Below, one piece after another: positions 1 to 7,655 of a stretch of DNA of 64,000 bases (position 1 is the stretch's first letter; every line of letters begins with the position of its first letter). The stretch lies in NCBI RefSeq assembly GCF_029223485.1, contig NZ_JARHTP010000018.1, forward strand, positions 124,001 through 188,000, given 5' to 3'. This DNA is from Streptomyces coacervatus. GTDB taxonomy: Bacteria; Actinomycetota; Actinomycetes; Streptomycetales; Streptomycetaceae. Under the pieces are notes generated by a model. It did no database searches and was not told the origin of the DNA. It saw only the letters and a program-made list of their open reading frames with translations. The position numbers and the translations under genes are program-made.

Positions 1-448
1 CACTGCGCAGGGTGTTGGCGTCGGTGATGGACTTGACCCAGCCGGGCAGTTGGGAGTGCCAGACCAGGGTGTGGCCGCGCATGCGCTGGCCGTGCGCGGC
101 GGCGTGGCCCACGATCGCGTCGGCCGGGCTGAAGTTGAAGTTCCCGCGGGAGGGTTCGACGGTGTCCCACTTCATCTCGTTCTCCGGGGTGATCATGTTG
201 AACTCCCGGTCGAGAATGGTGGAGTACGTCGAGTCGCCGAGCCTGCCCGAGGACACTGCCGTGCCGAAGTAGCGGCCGCTGCCGGTCGCCGCGGCGGCCA
301 GGGTCGGTGTGCGGGCCTCCGGCGTGCGTGCGGCCAGCGCGACCAGCGGTACGGCGGCACCCGCGGCGGCGAGGACCACGGCGGCGGCGAGCACGCGGCG
401 GGTAGCCGGACGGCGGCGATGAGAGCGGTTCTGATCTGACAACGGCAT
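1..448 (-). CDS. Secreted GH10 endo-1,4-beta-xylanase, N-terminal part
   Basis: Only the first 149 codons are in the window; the rest lies beyond the left edge. The protein begins MPLSDQNRSH, and its ATG is preceded by AAGGA at good spacing. Residues about 10-45 form a signal peptide with a twin-arginine-like stretch followed by an Ala/Val-rich hydrophobic core. The mature part shows GH10 landmarks: YFGTAVSSGRL, then MITPENEMKWDTVEP (the Glu-Asn-Glu-Met substrate-binding segment), then GHTLVWHSQLPGWV. Members of this family hydrolyse internal beta-1,4 bonds of xylan outside the cell. The acid/base and nucleophile glutamates lie outside the window, so activity cannot be judged. Confidence 0.93.
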   Translation of the reverse strand, partial: MPLSDQNRSHRRRPATRRVLAAAVVLAAAGAAVPLVALAARTPEARTPTLAAAATGSGRYFGTAVSSGRLGDSTYSTILDREFNMITPENEMKWDTVEPSRGNFNFSPADAIVGHAAAHGQRMRGHTLVWHSQLPGWVKSITDANTLRS

Positions 449-682
449 GTCCTTCTGGCACAGCGGGCCTTGATCCGGACCCGGTTACCTGCCAGTTGCC
501 GCCACGCACACAAAGGTTGCCGCGATCGGGGGGAAGAGTTTTCACGGCCGCTGTCACCGTCCGCACCCAGTTCCACGGCGACCCGCCGGCCACCATGGAG
601 GCCACCTACCCCGACGGGACCGACGTCGGCCCGGCCGACTGGACCCCGTACCAGCAGTGCGGGTACTTGTTCTCCCATCGAG

Positions 683-718
683 CTGTGCGGCAAGGGGACT
701 CGTCCCCTTGCCGCACAG
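683..718. terminator. Strong perfect inverted repeat, likely terminator
   Basis: Two 17-base arms (683-699 and 702-718) are perfectly complementary around a 2-base spacer, giving a very stable GC-rich hairpin. It lies 7 bases beyond the stop codon of the minus-strand membrane-protein gene, so it most likely ends the sigma-factor operon. There is no clear U-tract, which is usual in Streptomyces. Confidence 0.75.
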
Positions 719-724
719 CGGCGT

Positions 725-1510
725 TCACCGGGTCGGGACGAACCCTCCCCGGACCGACGCGGAGCCGCCCGAACCCTGCGCGTCGACGCGGTAGCCGTCG
801 CCCGCGGCACTGCGCACGCCGGTGCCGTTGTTGAACTGGGCGGCAAACTCATAGCTCGCGGCCGGCACGGTCAGGCCCGGCTTGAGGACCCAGCGGTAGA
901 CCAGCATGCCGTCGGCCTCCCGGGTGGTGATGGTGAAGTCATCGCTCGGCAGGGTCTGCCAGGTGCCGGTGTTCTTCACCCCGCCGGTCTGCGCGATCCG
1001 GATCTCGACCGTGAGCGAGGTGAGGGGCCGGGTCGTCTTGAGGGCGAGGTTGCTCTGCGTCCAGTAGACGGTGCTGCCCGGGTCCAACGAGCCGGCCGAC
1101 CACAGCGGCCCGTTCTGGCTCTCGCCGGCGGCCGGCGAGGGACTGGTGGCCGGCGGAGTCGGGCGCGCGCTGCCCGGGGTGGTGGCCGGGGCCGGCGCGA
1201 CGGGGGTGGGGCGGCCCGATGTCGGGTGCGGGGAGCTGACGGTCGGGGACGGGGTGGCAGGCGTGGTCACGGTGGCCGGCGGCGACGAGTGCGCGACGAT
1301 GGCGGCGACGGCGAGGCCGCCGGTCGCCAGCATGCCGGTGGCGGCGAGCCCGGCGAGCGCGACCCTGGTCCCGGACCTCGCGAACGGCCGCGCGCGGTGA
1401 CGGACGGCGGGGCCGGCCATGCCGCGTTGCACCCGGGCCAGCATCCGCGCGCGGTCGGGCCGGTGCGCCTCGGCGGCCTCGCGCAGCTGACGGGCGATCT
1501 CGTCGTTCAC
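725..1510 (-). CDS. Single-span membrane protein paired with a SigE-family sigma factor
   Basis: A 261-aa protein starting at GTG 1510, which overlaps the sigma-factor stop codon by the 4-base GTGA and implies translational coupling. The first 50 residues are charged and cytoplasmic in character. A hydrophobic helix follows at about residues 50-72, then a long Pro/Thr/Ser linker, then a compact extracytoplasmic domain of about 130 residues. Its position directly behind a sigma factor and its cytoplasm-membrane-exterior layout suggest a regulatory partner or anti-sigma-like sensor. No zinc-binding HxxxCxxC motif is present, so the classical ZAS anti-sigma fold is not supported. The outer domain is not recognised. 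Confidence 0.72.
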   Translation of the reverse strand: MNDEIARQLREAAEAHRPDRARMLARVQRGMAGPAVRHRARPFARSGTRVALAGLAATGMLATGGLAVAAIVAHSSPPATVTTPATPSPTVSSPHPTSGRPTPVAPAPATTPGSARPTPPATSPSPAAGESQNGPLWSAGSLDPGSTVYWTQSNLALKTTRPLTSLTVEIRIAQTGGVKNTGTWQTLPSDDFTITTREADGMLVYRWVLKPGLTVPAASYEFAAQFNNGTGVRSAAGDGYRVDAQGSGGSASVRGGFVPTR

Positions 1511-2037
1511 CGGTTCCTCCTCCCTGCCACCAGGTCCCCGGCCGCTCGTGCGCCCAGTATCCTTTCCAGCTCGGCCATTCCCTTCGAGGTCTGGCTCTTC
1601 ACCGTGCCGACCGATATGCCCAGCGCTGCCGCCGTGTCCTTCTCCGACAGGTCGAAGGCGTGCCGCAGCACCACGCAGGCGCGCTTGCGGTACGGCAGCC
1701 GGGCGAGCGCCGCGCGGACGTCCAGTACGGCCGCCGTGTCCGGCCCCTCCACCTTCTCGGGGCTGCGGGACCAGATCAGCGTGATCCGGCGTCGCTCGCG
1801 CACCGCGCTGCGGATCCGTCCGCGCGCCAGGTTGGCCACCACACCGCGGGCGTAGGCGAGCGGGTGGTCGGCCTGCCGCAACCGGTCCCAGCGCTGCCAC
1901 AGGGCGACCAGGGCATCCGCCGCGAGGTCGTCCGCCGCGTCGGTCTCGCCGGTCAGGAGGTGTGCCAGACGGGCGAGTTCGGCATAGTGGCGTTCGAAGA
2001 ATTCGTGGAACTCCGCGGACGCGTCGTCGAGGAGCAT
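1507..2037 (-). CDS. SigE-family (ECF-like) RNA polymerase sigma factor
   Basis: A 176-aa protein with sigma region 2 (FERHYAELARLAHLLTG, then AADALVALWQRW) and region 4 (LPYRKRACVVLRHAFDLS, then a helix-turn-helix ending in GTVKSQTSKGMA). Length and layout fit the short SigE-family sigma factors common in actinomycetes. The start at 2037 gives the usual N-terminus just ahead of region 2, although GGAGGG is very close to this ATG. In-frame alternatives are ATG 2082 and TTG 2091. The stop overlaps the start of the downstream membrane protein, so the two are co-translated. The target promoters are not evident. Confidence 0.88.
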   Translation of the reverse strand: MLLDDASAEFHEFFERHYAELARLAHLLTGETDAADDLAADALVALWQRWDRLRQADHPLAYARGVVANLARGRIRSAVRERRRITLIWSRSPEKVEGPDTAAVLDVRAALARLPYRKRACVVLRHAFDLSEKDTAAALGISVGTVKSQTSKGMAELERILGARAAGDLVAGRRNR

Positions 2038-2289
2038 CCCTCCGTCGCCCTCTCCCGGCGATGATGTGCACGTTAGTTGCATGTTTAACAACAGGGGGGC
2101 GCAGCCTAACAGTGCCCGGCCCGGGATTCGAACGGCGGTCGTGCTCGGTTGCGGACCGGTGAAGGCTGTCCGGCGGGCTGGTCAATGCCGGGCGAACTGG
2201 ACGCCCGTCGGCTGCGCGACGTCCGGCTGCACGGCGGTGCCGTCGACGGTCAGCCGCTCCCCGTAGATGTCGGTGATCCTGACACCGCC

Positions 2290-2589
2290 ATGCTGCGTCT
2301 GCTGGCGATGAGCGACAGGGACAAGGACGTCAAGATCCTCGTCCTGCGCCATCAGATCACCGTCCTGGACCGCCGACTCGGCAAGAAGAGGGTGCGGTTC
2401 CACCCGGGTGATCGGGCATTCATGGCGGCGCCGCTGCGCCAGCTCCCGAAGGACGTGCCGCCCAGGCTGCGGTTGCTGATGCGTCCGGACACGGTGCTGC
2501 GGTGGCACCGCGACCTGCTCGCGCGCCGCCACACCGCCGCCTCCCAGCCGCCTCATGGGGCTTATCGGGTCGTGAGTGAGACTCGATGA
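2290..2589 (+). pseudogene. Truncated transposase/integrase (N-terminal fragment)
   Basis: The reading frame encodes about 90 residues resembling the N-terminal part of the integrase-core transposases widespread in Streptomyces: KDVKILVLRHQITVLDR, then a segment ending MRPDTVLRWHRDLLARR. In intact relatives this is followed by a DDE catalytic domain of roughly 200 residues. Here the frame stops at 2589 and nothing downstream resembles the catalytic core, so it is an inactive relic. It sits next to the tRNA-fragment array, a typical place for mobile-element debris. No terminal inverted repeats were identified. Confidence 0.6.
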
Positions 2590-2940
2590 GTGGCCGCCAG
2601 CAGGTGAGCACTCCTGATCAGTCCCGAACCCCCAGACGAACATTTGCGTCCGCGACGGAGCGTCATGCGCGGGATTGAGTGCACGGCCCGCATGTTGCTG
2701 ACCAGGGAAAACAACATCAGATAGCACCGACGAGCGCACTCGGCAAGGATTCGATCCCACTCCCAAAGCGGGTGTCGAACTCTGTCGAGGCATTGGATGA
2801 GGGCAGCGCAGAGGATCTTCGACGCCTCCGCACTGACCCGGCTGCTCTGCTCGGCCGAACGTGGCCGCCCACTGGGCCACCGCTGCCCTCGGACCGCATA
2901 CGCTGTCACGGGAGTGTGCACACCGTCCCCCTGTGGGTCC

Positions 2941-2988
2941 GTGCCCAAAGCGTGCCCATAAGACCGGGCAACAACGGTAAACAGCGGC
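2941..2988 (+). repeat. Copy A of a ~48-bp dispersed block linked to the tRNA-fragment sites
   Basis: This block recurs at 13439-13489, 17569-17620 and 21413-21460 with a shared core ACAACCACGGTCAACAGCGG or close variants. Here it lies about 70 bases upstream of the first tRNA-Gly fragment. Similarity to copy C continues through the intervening sequence up to the tRNA part. It is most likely the conserved flank of an integrative-element attachment region. Confidence 0.75.
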
Positions 2989-3054
2989 ACGAAGCCAGCC
3001 CTCCGAAGCCGCTTTGCGGCAACATAACTGCAGGTCAGAAGCAGTACCACCATC

Positions 3055-3111
3055 CAAGCGCCGTCGCTTCCCAAGCTGAGAGCGCGAGTTCGATTCTCGT
3101 CACCCGCTCCA
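3055..3111 (+). repeat. attB/attL-like copy 1: 3' end of tRNA-Gly(CCC)
   Basis: A 57-bp sequence from the anticodon loop to the CCA end of a tRNA. It contains GCTTCCCAAGC (anticodon loop with CCC), the T-arm GCGAGTTCGATTCTCGT and the acceptor strand ending CACCCGCTCCA. The 5' half of the tRNA is absent, so it is not a functional tRNA gene. It is identical over all 57 bases to 8984-9040. Tyrosine integrases of actinomycete elements commonly recombine within this part of tRNA genes and regenerate such fragments. Confidence 0.85.
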
Positions 3112-3116
3112 ATACG

Positions 3117-3143
3117 AACCCCCAGGTCATCGACCCGGGGGTT
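3117..3143 (+). terminator. Hairpin after tRNA fragment 1
   Basis: An inverted repeat AACCCCC-A-GGTC / GACC-C-GGGGGTT with an ATC loop lies directly after the tRNA fragment. Copies 2 and 3 carry related hairpins at the same position, so it is probably the original tRNA terminator carried with the attachment site. Confidence 0.7.
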
Positions 3144-3194
3144 ACTTGTTGTCTAGTCCAATTCGGGGATGACTTATGTCAGTGGTCTCGGGGG

Positions 3195-4073
3195 TCAGGC
3201 CACCGCGTTCAACAGGTCGGCCAGCACGTCGGGCCGTTCCAGGGCGATGAAGTGGCCGGTCTTGGGGACCTGCGTGAAGTCGGCGGCCGGCAGCAACTCC
3301 TTGTTGGCTTGCCGGTCCGAAGGACGGGACCAGTCCTTCTCGCCGTAGACGAGGTGGACGGGCGCCTTGGCCTCGGGGTAGCGCGAGCGGGCGGCGATGA
3401 GGCTGGGCAGGCTCTGGTACACGGCCCGGGCGACGGTCGGGTAGCCGGGGCGGCCGCCCACCTGGAGGAGTTCGTCGAGGTAGTCCTCCCGCAGCGCGGT
3501 CTTGTCGACCAGCCCGCCCTGCAGGATCCTGCGGACGACGGGCTTGGGCTCCACCCCGGCGACCACCGTGCCCACCCCCGGAGTGAGGACACCGCCAACC
3601 ACCACACGGGCGAGAAGACTGGACCGGGCGATACCGCCGCGGAAGTCGTACGCGTTCACCGCGACGACGCGCCGGACCCGCTCGGGCAGGTCGGCCGCGG
3701 CGGTCAGGGCGAGCACCGCCCCCATGGACTCCCCGACCAACGTCACGTCGTGGAGGTCGAGTTCGGTCAGGAGCCGCTCGACGCCCGCGCGCATGGCCGG
3801 CTCGTCGTACGACGCCCCGGGCACGATCTCGGAGTAGCCCATCCCCGGCAGGTCGAGGGCATACACGGTGTACTGGTCCGCGATCAGCGGGATGAGGGAG
3901 CGGAAGTGCTCGGCCTGCGTGCGCACGGTGTGCAGCAGGACCAGGGGGGCGCCGGTGCCCGCCTTGAGGTAACGCAGGGTTCCCGCGCGGCCGTCGCGCC
4001 CCGCGCGCGGGGCGATGGTGTGGCTGGTGGTTCCCGGAATGTGGATCGTGGGACGTGACTCGTGGCTGGGCAT
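3195..4073 (-). CDS. Alpha/beta-fold hydrolase
   Basis: A 292-aa alpha/beta hydrolase. The nucleophile elbow is GESMGAV, an oxyanion-side segment reads PLVLLHTVRTQAEHF, and the catalytic histidine is in KTGHFIALERPDV near the C-terminus. The ATG has GAGGAG upstream. The gene begins 28 bp after the SDR gene at 4102-4803 ends, on the same strand, so the two probably form one transcript controlled by the palindromic operators at 4823-4861. The substrate is unknown; the family includes esterases, haloalkane dehalogenases and epoxide hydrolases. Together with reductases and an iron-sulfur protein it may belong to a small-molecule detoxification set (inference). Confidence 0.88.
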   Translation of the reverse strand: MPSHESRPTIHIPGTTSHTIAPRAGRDGRAGTLRYLKAGTGAPLVLLHTVRTQAEHFRSLIPLIADQYTVYALDLPGMGYSEIVPGASYDEPAMRAGVERLLTELDLHDVTLVGESMGAVLALTAAADLPERVRRVVAVNAYDFRGGIARSSLLARVVVGGVLTPGVGTVVAGVEPKPVVRRILQGGLVDKTALREDYLDELLQVGGRPGYPTVARAVYQSLPSLIAARSRYPEAKAPVHLVYGEKDWSRPSDRQANKELLPAADFTQVPKTGHFIALERPDVLADLLNAVA

Positions 4074-4101
4074 CTCGCCGACTCCTCGGGTGTAAAGGGG
4101 G

Positions 4102-4803
4102 TTACTTCGCCAGCTGGGCGTACAGGCCGGCCAGTTCGCCGGCCAGGCCGGCCTTGACCTGCCGCGAGATGTCATCGGCGAGCACCTCGTACGCGCCCGT
4201 CTCGACGCCGTCGAGGGCGAGTGCGGCGACGTCACGCGGGTCGGACTTGGGTGCCTCGACGTCCGCCGCCAGGTCCGTGTCGACGTAGCCGACGTGAAGT
4301 CCGGTGACCGCGATGCCGCGCGGCTGCAGCTCCAGGCGCAGGGAGTTGGTCTGCGACCACAGGGCGGCCTTGGATGCGCTGTAGGAGCCGCCGAGAGCCA
4401 GCCAGGAGAGCACGGAGTGCACGTTGAGGAGGTGGCCGCCGCCGTTGCGCTCGATGAGGGGCACGAAGGCGCGGGTGAGAAGCAGCGGACCGTAGAAGTT
4501 GGTCTCGAACTCCCGGCGTACGTCGTCGACCGGGGAATCGAGGAATGACGCGCCGACCGAGGCACCGGCGTTGTTGATCAGCACGGTCACGTCTTGCGCC
4601 TGCGCGGCGGCGGCCGCCACGGAGGCCGGGTCGGTGACCTCCAGCGCCACCGGTACCGCATCAGGGTGCGTCACCGTGCGCGGGTCGCGGGCCGTGGCGT
4701 AGACCTTGCGGGCACCGCGCGCGTACAGCTCCTCCACCAGCGCCTTGCCAATACCCCGGCTGCCGCCGGTGACGAAGACGCCGGCGCCCTTGAGTGCGGT
4801 CAT
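4102..4803 (-). CDS. SDR-family oxidoreductase
   Basis: A 233-aa classical short-chain dehydrogenase/reductase with the cofactor motif TGGSRGIGK at the N-terminus, NNAG around residue 80, a catalytic Ser in NVHSVLSW and YSASK as the active-site Tyr-Lys pair. It would catalyse NAD(P)-dependent reduction or oxidation of a carbonyl or alcohol. Longer in-frame starts run through the operator DNA, so ATG 4803 is preferred. Two AAACCGATCGGTTT palindromes begin about 20 bp upstream, which implies repression by one of the local TetR proteins. It appears to be co-transcribed with the alpha/beta hydrolase downstream. Confidence 0.9.
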   Translation of the reverse strand: MTALKGAGVFVTGGSRGIGKALVEELYARGARKVYATARDPRTVTHPDAVPVALEVTDPASVAAAAAQAQDVTVLINNAGASVGASFLDSPVDDVRREFETNFYGPLLLTRAFVPLIERNGGGHLLNVHSVLSWLALGGSYSASKAALWSQTNSLRLELQPRGIAVTGLHVGYVDTDLAADVEAPKSDPRDVAALALDGVETGAYEVLADDISRQVKAGLAGELAGLYAQLAK

Positions 4804-4822
4804 GACTGCCTCCACAGAATGA

Positions 4823-4861
4823 GAAACCGATCGGTTTCCACCAAGGTAAACCGATCGGTTT
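4823..4861. promoter_or_regulatory. Paired TetR-type operators upstream of the SDR
   Basis: Two palindromes share AAACCGATCGGTTT: GAAACCGATCGGTTTC at 4823-4838 and its relative at 4848-4861. Their centres are 24 bp apart, close to two helical turns. The same 14-mer recurs in three other promoter regions of this module, so it is very likely a shared operator. Confidence 0.85.
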
Positions 4862-5022
4862 CCAGGCGCAAGCCCAACAGACTCCCCGGGCCTCACAGAC
4901 ATTCAGCGACCGGGACCAATTCGCGGGACTGAGCCCTGATCACCTGACGATCGATCACCAACGTCCGCAAGGAACTTGATCGGCGGCCCGAAGCGGAGGC
5001 TCGCCACTTGGGCTTGCGCGCA

Positions 5023-5061
5023 GAAACCGATCGGTTTACGGTGATGAAACTGATCGGTTTC
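5023..5061. promoter_or_regulatory. Paired TetR-type operators upstream of the iron-sulfur gene
   Basis: AAACCGATCGGTTT at 5024-5037 and a one-base variant, AAACTGATCGGTTT, at 5047-5060. The centres are 23 bp apart. They lie 44-82 bp upstream of the ATG at 5105 and match the operator set at 4823, 6399 and 7597. Confidence 0.85.
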
Positions 5062-5104
5062 TCGCCGTGATGGCGAGCCTGGACCCGCATCCCTAGGAGC
5101 ACGG

Positions 5105-6229
5105 ATGACTGCCGCGCGCGACGCCGAGGGGCAACCCGCTTATCCCAGGCTTCCGGCGAAGCTGGCGGCCCACCCGTCGGTGCAGGCTGTACTCGCCCAG
5201 CGCAGGTCCGGCGGCATCGCGCGTCCGTCGGCGGTGATCGACGCGGAATGGCTGCGCGAGCTCTGCCTCGCTGCCGGCGCGGACGACGCCGCCCCGGTCA
5301 GCCTGGATCACCCCGATCTGGCCGGCGAGCGTGAGCACGCGCAGTCCGCGCTGCCCGGCACCCGCACCCTGATCGCGATGGCGGTCCGGATGAACCGCGA
5401 CAACTGCCGCTCCCCCGCCCGCAGCGTGGCCAACCAGGAGTTCCACCAGACCGACGAACAGGCCAACCACGCCGCCCGCAGCGTCACCCAGGCCCTCCAG
5501 GACGCCGGCTACCGCGCCCTCAACCCGTCCGTCGGCTTCCCCCAGGAGATGGACCGCTTCCCCAGCGAGCGGATCTGAGTGGTGGCGCACAAGACGGTCG
5601 CGGTGGCCGCCGGGCTCGGCGTGATGGGCCTGCACCGCAACGTCATCCACCCGAAGTTCGGCAGCTTCGTCCTGCTCGTGACCGTCCTGGTGGACGCGGA
5701 GGTGAGCGAGTACGGGCAGGCGCTGGACTACACCCCCTGCATCGACTGCAAGTTGTGCGTCGCCGCCTGTCCGGTCGGCGCCATCGCCAAGGACGGCGCC
5801 TTCGACGCGCTGGCCTGCACCACGCACAACTACCGCGAGTTCATGAGCGGGTTCACCGACTGGGCGCAGACGGTGGCCGACAGCGAGGACGCCGCCGATT
5901 ACCGCTCCCGCGTCACTGATTCCGAGAGCGCCTCCATGTGGCAGAGCCTCAGCTCGCCGCCCGGCTACAAGTCCGGCTACTGCCTTGCCGTCTGCCCCGC
6001 CGGCGAGGACGTCCTGGGCCCGTACCTGGACGACCGCAAGACGTTCATGGACACCGTGCTGCGCCCGCTCCAGGACAAGAAGGAAACCCTGTACGTCCTG
6101 CCGGGCTCCCATGCGCAGGAGTACGCCCGGCGTCGCTTCCCCCACAAGCCTGTCAAGGAAGTCACCGGTGGCTGGCATCCTCCGGCGAAACGTTCCGCGT
6201 CCCCCGACCGAGAGACACGTACATCATGA
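5105..6229 (+). pseudogene. QueG/reductive-dehalogenase-like 4Fe-4S protein interrupted by in-frame TGA
   Basis: One continuous frame of 374 sense codons is split by TGA at 5576-5578 (after ...MDRFPSERI) and resumes immediately as VVAHKTVAVAAGLGVMG. The C-terminal part carries the ferredoxin motif CIDCKLCVAACPVGA and a second cysteine group, CLAVCPAG. This layout matches the iron-sulfur domain of epoxyqueuosine reductase-like and reductive-dehalogenase-like proteins. The start has AGGAG upstream and follows two operators. A Trp (TGG) is expected at the stop in relatives as I recall them, so this looks like a single G-to-A change. The gene may be dead, read through, or split, since a GTG lies directly after the stop. 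The 3' end overlaps a tiny membrane-protein gene by ATGA. Confidence 0.75.
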
Positions 6230-6327
6230 GTGGCATTCCCCCCTTCCGCGCCCTGCGCGCCAAGCCTCTGTGGATCGCGAACGGCGTCATCACGGGCGTA
6301 CTCGCGCTGCTGTTCGCCGTGTTCTAG
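6226..6327 (+). CDS. 33-aa single-span membrane peptide coupled to the iron-sulfur gene
   Basis: The ORF starts with ATG overlapping the TGA of the iron-sulfur gene (ATGA). It encodes 33 residues: a basic, Pro-containing N-terminus (about residues 1-13) followed by one hydrophobic helix running to the end. The stop-start overlap, lack of spacer and plausible topology support a real product, but no homologue is recognised. By analogy with reductive dehalogenase operons, where a small membrane protein anchors the catalytic subunit, it could tether the iron-sulfur protein (inference). Confidence 0.55.
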   Translation: MSGIPPFRALRAKPLWIANGVITGVLALLFAVF

Positions 6328-6398
6328 GTCGGCGCGAACGCCGATCCGGCCGATCACCTGACCGGGCCGTCGCCGAGCCTCTCCTCCGGAACCCCCTG

Positions 6399-6414
6399 GA
6401 AACCGATCGGTTTT
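6399..6414. promoter_or_regulatory. Single TetR-type operator upstream of a tetR gene
   Basis: GAAACCGATCGGTTTTT contains the shared 14-mer at 6400-6413, about 33 bp before the TetR start at 6446. This position suggests autoregulation. It is the only unpaired site of the set. Confidence 0.8.
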
Positions 6415-6445
6415 TATTTCGTCCGCTTCGGGTTAACCTCGCGAT

Positions 6446-7015
6446 ATGACCACCGAAGTGAAACTGAGCCCCAGGGAGCGGCTGCTGGAGGCGGCGGCCA
6501 CGCTCACCTACCGAGACGGCGTCAGCATCGGCGTCGAGGCGCTGTGCAAGGCGGCGGGGGTGTCGAAGCGCTCCATGTACCAGCTGTTCGAGAGCAAGGA
6601 CGAACTCCTGGCAGCAAGCCTCAAGGAGCGCGCCTCCGCATACGTGGCGACTCTCCTGCCTGCGGCGGACGACGGCCGCTCCCCCCGCGAGCGGATCCTG
6701 CACGTCTTCGCACAGGTGGAATCACAGGCCGGCGCCCCCGAGTTCCGCGGCTGCCGGTACCTGGCCGTGCAGGTCGAACTCAAGGACCAGAGCCACCCCG
6801 CGAGCCGGGTCGCCCATCAGGTCAAGGCGAATCTGACCGCCTTCTTCCGTACCGAGGCCGAGCAGGGCGGGGCGGGCGATCCCGATCTGCTGGCCCGGCA
6901 GCTCAGCCTGGTCTTCGACGGAGCCAGCGCCCGCGCGGGAATTCAGGCCGACAACCTGACCGGGCTCATCGCCCCCACGGTGACCACCTTGCTCGACGCG
7001 GCAGGCGTGCGCTGA
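6446..7015 (+). CDS. TetR-family transcriptional regulator
   Basis: A 189-aa TetR protein. The N-terminal DNA-binding domain reads RERLLEAAATLTYRDG, followed by a helix-turn-helix with GVSKRSMYQLFESKDELL (residues about 38-56). The remaining ~130 residues form the ligand-binding domain, which is not recognisable by specificity. It lies behind a single AAACCGATCGGTTT palindrome and is flanked by six further copies, so it is a good candidate for the repressor of this regulon. The second TetR gene at 7041-7565 is the alternative. The two genes converge. Confidence 0.88.
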   Translation: MTTEVKLSPRERLLEAAATLTYRDGVSIGVEALCKAAGVSKRSMYQLFESKDELLAASLKERASAYVATLLPAADDGRSPRERILHVFAQVESQAGAPEFRGCRYLAVQVELKDQSHPASRVAHQVKANLTAFFRTEAEQGGAGDPDLLARQLSLVFDGASARAGIQADNLTGLIAPTVTTLLDAAGVR

Positions 7016-7040
7016 TGCGTCGCCCGTCCAGAAAACCCCC

Positions 7041-7565
7041 TCACCTCCCGGCGCTCGCGGGAAGCCCGATGGCCGTAAGCGTGTTGCCGAGCATGCCGCA
7101 GGCGAAGAAGCTTGCGGTCTCGTCGGCATCGGCGCCCAGCGACAGGTGCACGGCTTCCCAGATACTCATCCAGCCGGCCCGGACGACCTCGCCAATCAGG
7201 TCATCGCCCTGCGCCTCGGCGGCCGCCACGGCGGCATATCCCTGCATCTGCACCAGGAGCGTTTCGGGGCGCGTCGAGATCAGCTGCGCGTAAGCGTTCG
7301 TCATGGCCTGAAGAGCCCGCTCGCCGCCCTCCACCCCGTCGGCCGCCCTCTCGAAAGCCAGGCGGGTGTCCTCCATGCTCCGCACCAGAGCGGCGACGAA
7401 GATCGCCTCCTTGTCCGGGAAGAGCCGGAAGAGATACGGCTGCGTGACGCCGACGCGCTTGGCGATCGCCGCGGTGGAGGTGCCGCGGTAGCCCGTGCGC
7501 GCGAACTCGGCGATCGCCGCGCGGATGACGCTCTCACGCCTCTCCAGCGCACTGATCCTGCCCAT
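7041..7565 (-). CDS. TetR-family transcriptional regulator
   Basis: A 174-aa TetR protein with RESVIRAAIAEFARTGYRG and the recognition helix region GVTQPYLFRLFPDKEAIF. It is transcribed divergently from the SDR at 7656, and two AAACCGATCGGTTT palindromes lie in the shared promoter. That places it in the classic repressor/target arrangement. Together with the TetR at 6446 it brackets the operator set. The two proteins are too different to be recent duplicates, so which one reads the palindrome cannot be decided from sequence. Confidence 0.87.
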   Translation of the reverse strand: MGRISALERRESVIRAAIAEFARTGYRGTSTAAIAKRVGVTQPYLFRLFPDKEAIFVAALVRSMEDTRLAFERAADGVEGGERALQAMTNAYAQLISTRPETLLVQMQGYAAVAAAEAQGDDLIGEVVRAGWMSIWEAVHLSLGADADETASFFACGMLGNTLTAIGLPASAGR

Positions 7566-7596
7566 GACGTCATTCTCCCTGCTTGAACTTGCACGC

Positions 7597-7637
7597 GGAA
7601 ACCGATCGGTTTACCGTAGAGGAAACCGATCGGTTTC
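7597..7637. promoter_or_regulatory. Paired TetR-type operators in the tetR/SDR divergent promoter
   Basis: Two copies of AAACCGATCGGTTT at 7599-7612 and 7623-7636, centres 24 bp apart, between the minus-strand TetR start (7565) and the plus-strand SDR start (7656). The spacing matches the pair at 4823-4861. Confidence 0.87.
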
Positions 7638-7655
7638 GAGTGAGCGCGGGAGTCC

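Noticed and set aside
496..834. Plus-strand frame encoding FTAAVTVRTQFHGDPPATME and following residues between the xylanase and sigma operon
   Set aside because: It has no ribosome-binding site or recognisable domain and crosses the terminator hairpin into the opposite-strand gene. At most it is a decayed fragment.
2115..2145. A CCCGGGATTCGAAC stretch resembling a minus-strand tRNA T-arm
   Set aside because: The T-stem does not pair properly and no anticodon or D arm can be folded around it, so it is not a tRNA gene.
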